Made by a program: the position numbers and the translations under genes. Below are positions 7,009-15,567 of a stretch of DNA of 18,917 bases, in pieces. The stretch is from Ga0074139 sp046336825 (GTDB taxonomy: Bacteria > Bdellovibrionota > Bdellovibrionia > Bdellovibrionales > Bdellovibrionaceae): the NCBI GenBank assembly GCA_046336825.1, contig JBKDFX010000183.1, positions 1 through 18,917 of the forward strand, given 5' to 3'. The first letter of the stretch is position 1; every line of letters starts with the position of its first letter. Below the pieces are notes generated by a model. The model did not search any database. It was not told the DNA's origin and saw nothing but the letters and a program-made list of their open reading frames with translations.

Positions 7009-8223
7009 ATGCGATTTAATTTGATTTTGTTATTTTGGGTCATTTCAAATGTGGCCACTATTTCCATTAGCTCTGGAGAAACAGTCGCCTCGTGCAAAGC
7101 AGCTGTAAGTAAAAAAAGTAAGCTCTCTTCTGATCCCTTGATTGATGATAAATCCCTCGTCCTCGCGGCTCATTCTATTCGAAATAGATCTGATAAAATT
7201 GATCCCGTGAATGACCACATACCTGAATTAGTAGCCCCAGTTCAACAAGTGGCCCAACAAATTCGGTTGGCATTGAGTGAGAAAACTCATGAGAAGCTGT
7301 ACAAAACACGTAAACCCATGCTCGATTTTGTTGTTCATGAAATTGAAAGCCGAGTTGCTAGTGATCGAGTCACTTACGAATTCTCTGCTGTTCTTCCGAT
7401 ACGAGTGGGGTGGCTACTCAAGATGAGTGAAAAAGATCCCAATCAACGCAATCAACCTATACCCATTATAGAAACTTCTTATTATTATTTTTCTAGAACC
7501 TATCAAGCCCATGAAAATTTTATGGAAGCCTTGGTAAAAATAAATAAATATATCCCCGCCAAATCACGAAATGGATATCCCAATCGATTCCCACTTTTTA
7601 AAACTTTTTATGAAGAACTTAAAAGTTTTCCACGTCTAATTTTTATCCCAGCTTTCTTAGACCTTAGTATTCCTGAACTCAACAAATTGATGGCACTAAA
7701 AACTTTTCCCCTTGGAAATATCAGACAAGCTATCGGTATGAGTAAATTAGACGGTATATTTTTTGATGAATGGATGTTTCCACTTCATGATTGGAGTCAT
7801 GCTTCGAATATAAAAGAGAGTCCTGAAAGCGGCACCCTGACTGAAAAAATTGTAGGTCCCATAGAGATTCACAGCCTGAGTTTAGCCAATCGTCAGACTG
7901 AGCATCGCTATGAGCTTTGGCATGTTTTTCATTTTCTGCTTTTTCATGAGGGAATCCGCTATGATTATATCGATTTGGACTTTAACGGACTTTCCCATCA
8001 CTATAAAGAAAGACTCAACTACGGTTTAGAAAAGATGTTGAAAGGTAATTACGAAGATGAACTGTTTTCTCGACAGTTCTTGGCTTTGCCAAGTGACCAA
8101 CGAGTAAGTTTGTTTAAGACAGAAAGCGTGAAGTATTTGGAACTGCTTCAAGAGCATTTAAACTCAAATAAAAAGACCTTGGAAGCTGAGATAGAATCAA
8201 TCAAAAGCTTATCAGGGAATTAA
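7009..8223 (+). CDS. Secreted protein of unknown family with a His/Asp/Glu-rich region
   Basis: The 404-residue product begins with a hydrophobic Sec signal (about 3-22). A nearby VASC (C29) has a Glu in front and so is a poor lipobox. An AAGGG-type site at 6995-6999 precedes the ATG. The C-terminal part has a cluster of possible metal ligands: DE at 253-254, HDWSH at 260-264, YELWHVFH at 301-308, and HE at 313-314. Such spacing could bind a divalent metal, and an enzyme role is possible, but no known catalytic signature such as HEXXH is complete. The last part is helical. It follows the cysteine-rich lipoprotein by 17 bases and is likely in the same operon. The M3 peptidase starts 60 bases later and may be separately controlled. 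Confidence 0.7.
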   Translation: MRFNLILLFWVISNVATISISSGETVASCKAAVSKKSKLSSDPLIDDKSLVLAAHSIRNRSDKIDPVNDHIPELVAPVQQVAQQIRLALSEKTHEKLYKTRKPMLDFVVHEIESRVASDRVTYEFSAVLPIRVGWLLKMSEKDPNQRNQPIPIIETSYYYFSRTYQAHENFMEALVKINKYIPAKSRNGYPNRFPLFKTFYEELKSFPRLIFIPAFLDLSIPELNKLMALKTFPLGNIRQAIGMSKLDGIFFDEWMFPLHDWSHASNIKESPESGTLTEKIVGPIEIHSLSLANRQTEHRYELWHVFHFLLFHEGIRYDYIDLDFNGLSHHYKERLNYGLEKMLKGNYEDELFSRQFLALPSDQRVSLFKTESVKYLELLQEHLNSNKKTLEAEIESIKSLSGN

Positions 8224-8252
8224 CCCCAATGATGCGTCGTTACGATCTATGT

Positions 8253-8276
8253 ACCTGTCACATCAATGTGGTAGGT
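8253..8276 (+). promoter_or_regulatory. Hairpin that could cover the ribosome site of the M3 peptidase
   Basis: Positions 8253-8262 (ACCTGTCACA) and 8267-8276 (TGTGGTAGGT) form a 10-bp RNA stem with two G-U pairs and a four-base loop. The 3' arm contains AGG at 8273-8275, the likely Shine-Dalgarno for the ATG at 8284. The pairing is seen directly; a control role (for example temperature or protein binding) is inference. Confidence 0.45.
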
Positions 8277-8283
8277 TTTGGGC

Positions 8284-10323
8284 ATGAAAAACACCAATCC
8301 ACTTATCGAAAAATTCACTGATTTTGATGGAGCTGTTCCCTTCCATAAAATCCAAAATGAACACTTTTTACCCGCATTGACTGAGGCCATTCAAGAGGCC
8401 CATAAAAATGTGGAAAATATTAAAAAGCAAACTGCCCCTTCCACTTTTGAAAATGTGATTGAAGCTCTTGAAACAGCTTCAGAAGACATGCAACAAGTGC
8501 TCACGATCTTCAGCAATTTAGACAGCTCACATGGCGGCCCTGAACTTCATAAACTGGCTCCGCAGATGTACCAAGCCGCTGCCGCTTTTTCATCTGATGT
8601 TTCTTTAGATGCAGAACTCTTTAAAAAAATTAAAGAAGTTCACGATAAAGCAGGTCAACAGGCTCTCACGGCTGAACAAAAGATGCTGCTCGACAAAACC
8701 TACAAATCCTTTGTTCGGAATGGCGCCCTTTTATCTCCCGCTGAAAAAGAAAAGGTGCGGGCCATCGACCAAGAGTTGGCAGCTTTGAGTCCTAAATTCT
8801 CAGAAAATGTTTTGAATGCCACCAACCAATTTGAAATGTGGTTAGATAAAAAAGAAGATTTAGCAGGCCTGCCTGAATCTGCTGTGGAGGCCGCAGCTCT
8901 TGCCGCCGAAAAAAAAGGAAAACCAGGCCAATGGTTATTTACTCTTCACCTGCCTTCTTACTTGCCCTTTGTCACCTACGCAAAAAATCGTCAACTCAGA
9001 GAAAAATTGACGATGGCCTATGCCTCAAAAGCCTTCAATGACAAATTCGACAATCAGGAAACCATAAAGAAAATTGTCAATCTTCGCCACCAACGGGCTC
9101 AAATTTTAGGTTTTAAAACCCATGCTGATTTCGTTCTCGAAGAGCGCATGTCTCAATCTCCAGTTACAGTTCAACAGTTTTTAAAACGTCTGGCTGAATC
9201 TGGAAAACCGGCAGGTCTTCGAGATGTGGAAGAAGTGCGTAGTTTTGCAAAAAGTAAAGACGGTTTAGAAGATATCAAAGCTTGGGATTTTCCTTATTAC
9301 TCTGAAAAATTAAAAGAAGAAAAATACGCTTTTAATGAAGAGGATCTTCGCCCCTACTTCCAATTGGAAAAAGTAGTGGACGGAGTTTTCGAACATGCCA
9401 AAATTCTTTATGGTCTGACTTTCAAAGAAAACAAAAGTATACCGGCCTATCATGAAGAAGTGAAAGTCTACGAAGTCTTTGAAACAAAAACAGGCCGCTA
9501 CATGGGTCTTTTCTACACTGATTTTTTCCCTCGCGAGACAAAAAGAGCTGGCGCTTGGATGACCACTTACCGAGAGCAGGGTCTCCATCAGGGTGAAGTT
9601 CGAAGACCCCATGTTTCCATCGTTTGTAATTTCACTAAACCCACAGCCACAAAACCCAGCCTGTTGACCTATGATGAAGTGCGAACTTTGTTTCATGAAT
9701 TTGGTCACGCCTTGCATGGCATGCTGGCTGACACTCGCTATAAATCTTTATCTGGCACAAGTGTTTATTGGGACTTCGTAGAATTACCTTCACAAATCAT
9801 GGAAAACTGGGTGGGTGAGAAAGAAGGCTTGGATGTTTTCGCTCGCCACTACCAAACAGGTGCACCTCTTCCACTTGAACTTGTGGAAAAACTTAAAAAA
9901 GCACAAAAATTTCAAGCGGGTTGGATGATGATGCGACAGCTTCAATTTGCCACCCTGGATATGAACTGGCACAGCACTGACCCCCAACAAATTCAAGATG
10001 TGGACCAATTCGAATCACAAGCCACTGAAAACGTTCGACTGATTCCTAAGCTGCCTGGCACCAACTCATCTTGTTCTTTCAGTCATATTTTTGCAGGTGG
10101 ATACTCGGCAGGTTATTATTCTTACAAATGGGCTGAAGTCTTGGATGCAGATGCTTTTGAGTTCTTTATGGAAAAAGGAATTTTCAATACTCAAGTCGCT
10201 CAAAGCTTTAAAGAAAATATCCTGTCCAAAGGCGGAACTGAACATCCCATGGAACTCTACAAAAAATTCCGCGGACGTGAGCCGGATCCGAATGCTCTTT
10301 TAAGAAGAGATGGACTTATTTAA
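8284..10323 (+). CDS. dcp: M3-family oligopeptidase, Dcp-like (peptidyl-dipeptidase / oligopeptidase A group)
   Basis: Starting at the ATG at 8284, the protein has 679 residues, normal for Dcp/OpdA. The zinc motif HEFGH is at 471-475, the third ligand Glu at about 500 in 'DFVELPSQIMENW', and the substrate-binding loop FSHIFAGGYSAGYYSYKW near 599-616 is typical of M3A. The form 'LSGTSVYWDFVELPSQ' is closer to Dcp than to OpdA. With no signal peptide it should cut short peptides in the cytoplasm, perhaps those brought in by the POT transporter encoded further along. The TTG at 8278 is less likely than the ATG. The stop TAA overlaps the NAD kinase start (TAATG, 10321-10325), so the two are coupled. 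Dcp versus OpdA specificity is not certain. Confidence 0.93.
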   Translation: MKNTNPLIEKFTDFDGAVPFHKIQNEHFLPALTEAIQEAHKNVENIKKQTAPSTFENVIEALETASEDMQQVLTIFSNLDSSHGGPELHKLAPQMYQAAAAFSSDVSLDAELFKKIKEVHDKAGQQALTAEQKMLLDKTYKSFVRNGALLSPAEKEKVRAIDQELAALSPKFSENVLNATNQFEMWLDKKEDLAGLPESAVEAAALAAEKKGKPGQWLFTLHLPSYLPFVTYAKNRQLREKLTMAYASKAFNDKFDNQETIKKIVNLRHQRAQILGFKTHADFVLEERMSQSPVTVQQFLKRLAESGKPAGLRDVEEVRSFAKSKDGLEDIKAWDFPYYSEKLKEEKYAFNEEDLRPYFQLEKVVDGVFEHAKILYGLTFKENKSIPAYHEEVKVYEVFETKTGRYMGLFYTDFFPRETKRAGAWMTTYREQGLHQGEVRRPHVSIVCNFTKPTATKPSLLTYDEVRTLFHEFGHALHGMLADTRYKSLSGTSVYWDFVELPSQIMENWVGEKEGLDVFARHYQTGAPLPLELVEKLKKAQKFQAGWMMMRQLQFATLDMNWHSTDPQQIQDVDQFESQATENVRLIPKLPGTNSSCSFSHIFAGGYSAGYYSYKWAEVLDADAFEFFMEKGIFNTQVAQSFKENILSKGGTEHPMELYKKFRGREPDPNALLRRDGLI

Positions 10324-11219
10324 TGAAAACAACTCCCTTGCACCTCGAAGAAAAAAAGGGCGGTTTTAAAGTTGCGATTGTTTACCGTATACATACGGAT
10401 AAAGCCGTCAAAGCAGCTTCGAGCCTGGCCTCTTGGCTCTCAAAGCAAGGGATAGAAGTGCTAACAGCTCCTGAACAAAAAAAAATTCCTGGAACTCATC
10501 TTATGAAACAGGTCCGGGAATTCCAAAAAGTTTCCCTTGTTGTAGTCCTAGGTGGAGACGGAACCTACCTTCGCGCCGTGCGTGCCATGCAGTCTCATCA
10601 GGTTCCCATTCTGGGTTTTAATATGGGCACATTGGGTTATTTAGCTCATCACTCCCCTGAAAAACTCAATGAAACGGTACTGAAGGCCTTACAATCAGGA
10701 ATGTGCAAACAAGATCGAGCAAGAATTCAAGTGACGGCCTTTCGAAAGGGATCTCGCAAGGGTTCTGTTTTCACTGCTCTGAATGATATTGTTTTAGAGA
10801 GGGGCTCTCACTCTCAGTTGATCCATATCGCCATTCGCCTAAATGAAGATGAAGTTCACGATGTCAAAGCTGACGGCCTTATCCTTGCGACTCCTACTGG
10901 ATCCACAGCTTACAATTTGGCCGCTGGGGGACCCATTTTAGATCCCGAGACCCACGCTTTTGTCATCACCCCCGTGGCCCCCCATTCATTGACTCATCGT
11001 CCTCTCGTGGTGGCGGACGACAAAACCATACTCTTTAGAATGGAATCCCACAAAGCCGTGGCCCACTTGGTGGTGGATGGACAAAAAGTTCTAGACTTGA
11101 AGTTCGGTGATGAGCTGCATTTTCAAAAATCAGATATTGATCATCAATTAGTGGTCGTTAAAAATCACAATGAATTTAAACTGCTCAGAAAAAAGCTTTT
11201 ATTCGGACATAAATCTTAA
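10323..11219 (+). CDS. nadK: NAD kinase
   Basis: This 298-residue enzyme uses ATP (or polyphosphate in some bacteria) to phosphorylate NAD to NADP in the cytoplasm. The family marks are present: GGDG at 77-80 with D79 as the catalytic Asp, a GFNMGTLGYL segment at 98-107, ALNDIVLERG around 152-161, and the NAD-binding block DGLILATPTGSTAYNLAAGG at 184-203. The ATG shares one base with the stop of the M3 peptidase gene. Only 23 bases separate it from recN, and the nadK-recN neighbour pair is common in bacteria, including E. coli. NADP supply and DNA repair genes thus sit in one transcription unit with two peptidases. Confidence 0.96.
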   Translation: MKTTPLHLEEKKGGFKVAIVYRIHTDKAVKAASSLASWLSKQGIEVLTAPEQKKIPGTHLMKQVREFQKVSLVVVLGGDGTYLRAVRAMQSHQVPILGFNMGTLGYLAHHSPEKLNETVLKALQSGMCKQDRARIQVTAFRKGSRKGSVFTALNDIVLERGSHSQLIHIAIRLNEDEVHDVKADGLILATPTGSTAYNLAAGGPILDPETHAFVITPVAPHSLTHRPLVVADDKTILFRMESHKAVAHLVVDGQKVLDLKFGDELHFQKSDIDHQLVVVKNHNEFKLLRKKLLFGHKS

Positions 11220-11231
11220 TTTTAAGCTTTC

Positions 11232-11237
11232 AGGGGG
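11232..11237 (+). promoter_or_regulatory. Shine-Dalgarno deciding the GTG start of recN
   Basis: AGGGGG stands 5 bases before the GTG at 11243, supporting a GTG start for RecN, whose N-terminus (MLIEIKVNHFAIID) matches the family. Confidence 0.75.
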
Positions 11238-11242
11238 ACACT

Positions 11243-12940
11243 GTGCTTATTGAAATAAAAGTGAATCATTTTGCTATCATCGATCAGCTTCACCTTCAGT
11301 TTCGAGACGGACTCAATATTTTAAGCGGTGAAACAGGTTCAGGTAAGTCAGTGCTCTTGAAATCCTTGGCTTTACTTATGGGAGGCAAGGCCTCCAGTGA
11401 CACAGTCCGAGCCGGTTCCCAGCAAGCTCTGGTCGAAGGGTCATTTGACCTCAAAACTCGCCACGATGTGAAGTCACGTTTAACTGAAATGGGAATTGAT
11501 ATTGAGGATGATCGGCTTGTTGTTCGTCGAATTATTTCGGCCGATGAAAAGTCTAAAATTTATTTGAACGGAAGCCTCTCTACTCTGCAAAACTTAAGAG
11601 ACATCGTAGCTCCTCTGATTGAAGTCACCGGACACAATGTTCCTTTGATCGAAATGACAGGACAACATGACAACCGCCACTTGATGAGCAAAGCCTATCA
11701 TTTGGATTTACTGGATCAGTATGTCGGAAATTCCGAAAAAAGAAAACAGTACGAAGATAAGTATCAAAAGATGACAGATCTTAAAAATGAGATCTTAGCT
11801 CTTCAGGGACAAAGCCAAACTTTGCACCAACGTCTGGACTATCTGGAGTACCAAAGAAAAGAAATCGCAGATTTAGATTTGAGCCCTGGCGAAGATCATG
11901 AATTGGAAAGCAAAGTAAAACGACTTAAAAATGCCACCCGATTGATTCAATTTGTTGAAAGTGCTGAGTCTGTTCTGGAAAGTGATGAAGGCTCCGTTGC
12001 CGAGAGAATTAAAACGATTTTGCGTAAAGGCCATGAGCTCAGCTCTCTGGATCCACAATTGCCTGAAAAATTAAAAAGCCTAGAACAAGCGCAATCCTTA
12101 ATTGGCGACACCTTGTTTGAATTAGGACAGTACTTAAAATCAGTGGATGTCGACCCTTCAGAATTAGAACAACTGGAAAGCCGCTTGAGTGATTTACGAA
12201 AAATACAGAAAAAATTTGGTCCTGGAGTCGACGACATCCTCAAATCTCTGCTTGAAATAGAAATCGAAATTTCAAGCTTGCAAAAATCTGAGCAAACTCT
12301 TGAAGCTCACAAAAAAGAAGTTTCCATTATTGAAAATGAGTTATTAAAAATTGCAGAAGAGCTCCACAAAAAGCGTTCTAAAGGTGCCCCCGTTCTATCT
12401 GATTCTGTTAATTCAGAACTCGAAGAGCTCAACATGAAGGGTGTTACTTTTCATGCCAAGGTAGAAAAGCACAATGAATTGGGACCCACAGGATTTTCAG
12501 ATGTGGAATTTTTAAGTCAAACAAGTCCAAAAGATCCTGCACGGCCACTATCAAAATTTGCCTCCGGCGGAGAATTAAGCCGAATTTTGTTATCACTCAA
12601 AAGAGTGGTGGGATCCCATCAATATCCCCGCACTTATCTGTTTGATGAAGTGGACACTGGAGTTTCAGGACCCACGGCTGAAAAAGTAGGAAAAAAACTT
12701 CGTTCTATTGCCAAGGGCCAACAAGTGATTTGTGTGACCCATCTGCCTCAAGTGGCGGCATTTGGTGACTCTCACTTTCTGATTCAAAAATTGCAGAAAA
12801 AAGACCGTGTGAATATGGAAGTGATTGATCTGAGTTTTGATGAGCGAGTGGATGAAATAGCCCGACTTATTTCTGGAGAAAAAATTACGAAAACTTCAAA
12901 AGCCCATGCCATGGAACTTCTTAAGGCCTGTGAAATATGA
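11243..12940 (+). CDS. recN: DNA repair protein RecN (SMC-like ATPase)
   Basis: RecN is a cohesin-like ATPase that holds DNA ends in double-strand-break repair. This 565-residue product has Walker A GETGSGKS at 29-36, the ABC signature ASGGELSR at 440-447, and Walker B YLFDEVDTG at 465-473, followed by the H-loop 'VICVTHLPQVAAF' near 495-507. The middle (about 160-380) is a predicted antiparallel coiled coil, as expected. Near 124-143 a ten-residue unit is repeated (PLIEVTGHNV then PLIEMTGQHD), with the usual GQH motif in the second copy. The gene starts with GTG after a strong ribosome site and its stop overlaps the next start (ATGA, 12937-12940). Confidence 0.96.
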   Translation: MLIEIKVNHFAIIDQLHLQFRDGLNILSGETGSGKSVLLKSLALLMGGKASSDTVRAGSQQALVEGSFDLKTRHDVKSRLTEMGIDIEDDRLVVRRIISADEKSKIYLNGSLSTLQNLRDIVAPLIEVTGHNVPLIEMTGQHDNRHLMSKAYHLDLLDQYVGNSEKRKQYEDKYQKMTDLKNEILALQGQSQTLHQRLDYLEYQRKEIADLDLSPGEDHELESKVKRLKNATRLIQFVESAESVLESDEGSVAERIKTILRKGHELSSLDPQLPEKLKSLEQAQSLIGDTLFELGQYLKSVDVDPSELEQLESRLSDLRKIQKKFGPGVDDILKSLLEIEIEISSLQKSEQTLEAHKKEVSIIENELLKIAEELHKKRSKGAPVLSDSVNSELEELNMKGVTFHAKVEKHNELGPTGFSDVEFLSQTSPKDPARPLSKFASGGELSRILLSLKRVVGSHQYPRTYLFDEVDTGVSGPTAEKVGKKLRSIAKGQQVICVTHLPQVAAFGDSHFLIQKLQKKDRVNMEVIDLSFDERVDEIARLISGEKITKTSKAHAMELLKACEI

Positions 12941-15081
12941 AACTATTATTTTCAACAATTGTGATTTCCACTCTGTTCACGGCGGGTTGTATGAGTAAAA
13001 AAAAGATCAATTTTGAAAGCCCTTCACAAATCGACTTTCCTCAAGCTACAAAGAAAAATCATTGGATTGAAAAACATGGAGACAAAAGAGCAGATCCTTA
13101 TTTTTGGATGAAAAATCGTGAAGACTCTGAAGTTATTCAGTACTTAAATTCAGAAAATTCAGTGGCCGATGCTTTTTTTAAACAAAATAAAAATCAAACA
13201 GATCAACTTTTCAATGAGCTCAAATCACGAACAGCCGATGATGACAAAACTGTACCCGTTTTAAAAAATGGTTATGAACACTGGTCTGAAATAAAAAAGG
13301 GGCACGAACACTGGAGTCACTTTCGAAGGAAATTGAACTCTTTTGAAATTGAATTAATTTTGGATGAGGATTCTCTGTCCAAAGGTTCTGCTTACTTTGA
13401 AAGTACAGGCCCGCAAGTGAGCCCTAGCCAAGAACTTGTTTCCTACGGTGTGGATACCATAGGTCGCAGATTTTACACTCACCATTTCAAAAATTTAAAA
13501 ACAGGCCGCTTGCTCGATTTAAAAATATCAGATGTGACAGAAAATCTCGAGTGGGCCGAGGATTCAGAACACGTTTTCTATGTGAAACAAGATCCGGAAA
13601 CTCTGAGGGCCCATCAAGTCTATCGTTTGAACATAAAAAACGGAAACTCAACGCGGATCTATCAAGACAACGACCCTGAATTTTCTGTTTATCTGACCAC
13701 AACAGGATCGGGGCGTTTTATTATTCTTTACAGTGCTCACTTACAAACGGTGGAAGCCCAGGTCCTAGATGCCCATCAACCACTGAGTGAATTCAAATTG
13801 GTTCGCAAAAGACAAATTGGTGTTAAAGATGAAGCTTTGGTCGACACTGGAAATTACTTTGTTTTGTTAACTAACGATCAAGATAAAAACTACCAGACTG
13901 TCAAAATTGCCTACGATCAATTAAATGAACCAAAAAAGTGGCAAAGGCTTAAAAAGAAAAACACTGGAATTTTTATTGAAAACATTGAAGCTGTGAAAGA
14001 CCATTTGATTCTATTTCAAAAATCCAATGGATTAGATGAAATTCAGGTCGTGCACCTACCAAAAATGAAGTCACGTAAACTCGGCTTTGATGAAAAAACT
14101 TTTAGCGTGATGTCTCTGGTCAGTGGAGATTTTGATCAAAATAGCTTTCGAATTGCTTTTACTTCCCCTCGAGTCCCCTTGCAGACTCGCGAAGTCAATC
14201 TTGTGACTCTTGAGCAAAAAGTGTTAAAAACGAAACCTGTCCCCAATTTTGATCCGCAATTATATAAAACTGAAAGATTATTTTTACCCGTTCGTGACGG
14301 AAAATCTGTTCCCGTGTCATTGGTGATGAAAAAAGATTATATCCCTGTGGGCCAAAACCCAATTTATATTTATGGTTATGGTTCCTACGGCTTGGCGATC
14401 AAGCCCATGTTTGAATTGGAAGCTTTAAGTCTTGTGGACCGGGGTTTTGTTTATGCCATAGCTCATATTCGTGGTGGCAATGATCTAGGCCGCGATTGGT
14501 ATGATCAAGGTCGGATGAAAAATAAAATGAACACTTTCACTGACTTTATTGATGTGACTGAAGCACTTATTAAAAAGGGTTATGCTCAAAAAGGCAGAGT
14601 CTATGCTGAAGGCGGGAGTGCGGGGGGCCTTTTGATGGGGGCTGTGGCTAATCTTCGACCTGATCTCTACCATGGAATGATTGCTAAAGTTCCATTTGTT
14701 GATGTGCTCACCACTATGATGGACGATACAATCCCACTCACCACCTTTGAATATCAAGAGTGGGGAAACCCCAATGTGGCTGAAGAGTACGCCTGGATGC
14801 GGGCCTATTCTCCCTATGACAATATCAAAGCGCAAAATTATCCCTCTCTCTTTATTCGTTCAGGCCTACATGACTCTCAAGTGCAATACTGGGAGCCGAC
14901 CAAATGGGCAGCTCGCTTAAGAGAATTCAATCAATCGAATTCACTAATTTTACTTAAAACAAATATGGAAGCTGGCCACGGTGGAGCCTCTGGTCGATTT
15001 AAAAGACTCAAAGAATCAGCAGAGGATCTGTCCTATATCCTTTGGCTTGATCAAAAAGGGCCAGGCCGACCAGCTCAATAA
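12937..15081 (+). CDS. ptrB: S9A prolyl oligopeptidase (protease II / oligopeptidase B type) with a lipoprotein signal
   Basis: The 714-residue product resembles protease II, a serine oligopeptidase that cuts after basic residues. It has an N-terminal beta-propeller (roughly 75-430) and a C-terminal alpha/beta hydrolase domain. The nucleophile motif GGSAGG holds S561; the acid is D646 in GLHDSQVQYWEP; the base is H681 in EAGHGGASGRF. The 'YGYGSYGL' and 'IRGGNDLGRDWY' blocks are also typical. The N-terminus carries a lipobox-like TAGC with cysteine at residue 18, so it may be a membrane-anchored lipoprotein in the periplasm instead of a cytoplasmic enzyme. The ATG overlaps the stop of recN. 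Other S9 names cannot be fully excluded, but the motifs fit protease II best. Confidence 0.92.
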   Translation: MKLLFSTIVISTLFTAGCMSKKKINFESPSQIDFPQATKKNHWIEKHGDKRADPYFWMKNREDSEVIQYLNSENSVADAFFKQNKNQTDQLFNELKSRTADDDKTVPVLKNGYEHWSEIKKGHEHWSHFRRKLNSFEIELILDEDSLSKGSAYFESTGPQVSPSQELVSYGVDTIGRRFYTHHFKNLKTGRLLDLKISDVTENLEWAEDSEHVFYVKQDPETLRAHQVYRLNIKNGNSTRIYQDNDPEFSVYLTTTGSGRFIILYSAHLQTVEAQVLDAHQPLSEFKLVRKRQIGVKDEALVDTGNYFVLLTNDQDKNYQTVKIAYDQLNEPKKWQRLKKKNTGIFIENIEAVKDHLILFQKSNGLDEIQVVHLPKMKSRKLGFDEKTFSVMSLVSGDFDQNSFRIAFTSPRVPLQTREVNLVTLEQKVLKTKPVPNFDPQLYKTERLFLPVRDGKSVPVSLVMKKDYIPVGQNPIYIYGYGSYGLAIKPMFELEALSLVDRGFVYAIAHIRGGNDLGRDWYDQGRMKNKMNTFTDFIDVTEALIKKGYAQKGRVYAEGGSAGGLLMGAVANLRPDLYHGMIAKVPFVDVLTTMMDDTIPLTTFEYQEWGNPNVAEEYAWMRAYSPYDNIKAQNYPSLFIRSGLHDSQVQYWEPTKWAARLREFNQSNSLILLKTNMEAGHGGASGRFKRLKESAEDLSYILWLDQKGPGRPAQ

Positions 15082-15105
15082 AATTGGAGTCGCCTGTTTA
15101 TTGAG
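15074..15105. repeat. Perfect 9-bp inverted repeat at a convergent gene end
   Basis: CTCAATAAA (15074-15082) and TTTATTGAG (15097-15105) are exact reverse complements separated by 14 bases. They span the stop of the prolyl oligopeptidase gene. No T-run follows on either strand, so it is not a standard terminator; it may be an mRNA 3'-end structure. The convergent PAS gene ends at 15128. Confidence 0.5.
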
Positions 15106-15127
15106 TGTCAGAATCTAATTCCGATTT

Positions 15128-15511
15128 TTATTCTTTGATCATGTAACGGGCTAAGGGCCCGTTTTTGTCATCCACGATCCCATTCAAAATTCTGAGCAAC
15201 TCATCTGAGTCGATGGGTCTTAAAACTGACACCGTTGAAATGAATTTACCATTATCACCAAAAATCGCGGAACTTGCGATGTCACACCTCAGAGGTGATC
15301 CATCTTTTTTAACTAAAGTCGTGTAAGTCATTTGGTGAGTTCCTGTTTCCACCACTTTTTTTAAACCTTGTGTGGCCTCATGATGAACAGATTTTGAGTA
15401 GATGTCGTAAATTGTTTTTCCCCTCAGTTCACCCATTTGATAACCCAACATGTCGTGTTCACGTTTGTTGGCCATCAAGATTTCACCTTTTTCATTCACT
15501 GCGTGCATCAT
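15128..15511 (-). CDS. PAS sensor domain, N-terminal part lost to an apparent frameshift
   Basis: From the first ATG at 15511 this is a 127-residue PAS fold: 'ANKREHDMLGY' (the usual N-terminal turn), 'GKTIYDIYSKSVHHEA', 'TLVKKDGSPLRCDI' and 'FISTVSVLRPI', followed by a short tail with no kinase, GGDEF or other output domain. The same frame stays open upstream without an ATG to 15670, encoding 'QNIKDKLKETEDQLRETLRK', a helical linker of coiled-coil look that fits a join to the CBS pair encoded just before. There is no Shine-Dalgarno at 15511. So I read it as the C-terminal part of one CBS-CBS-coiled-coil-PAS protein whose frame has been broken, rather than an independent gene. It may still be made at a low level or be a sequencing error. 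Confidence 0.7.
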   Translation of the reverse strand: MMHAVNEKGEILMANKREHDMLGYQMGELRGKTIYDIYSKSVHHEATQGLKKVVETGTHQMTYTTLVKKDGSPLRCDIASSAIFGDNGKFISTVSVLRPIDSDELLRILNGIVDDKNGPLARYMIKE

Positions 15512-15567
15512 GTAGGGAGTTTCATGAAAAGTTTTTTCATAAACTTCAAGATACTTTTCAATTTCGT

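Noticed and set aside
6576..7097. Minus-strand open frame of 173 codons opposite the lipoprotein gene
   Set aside because: It lacks a signal or known motif, and the plus strand has a clear lipobox and ribosome site; it is a shadow of the real gene.
8278..8283. TTG start for the M3 peptidase
   Set aside because: The ATG at 8284 is two codons downstream, better spaced from AGG at 8273-8275, and matches the family start.
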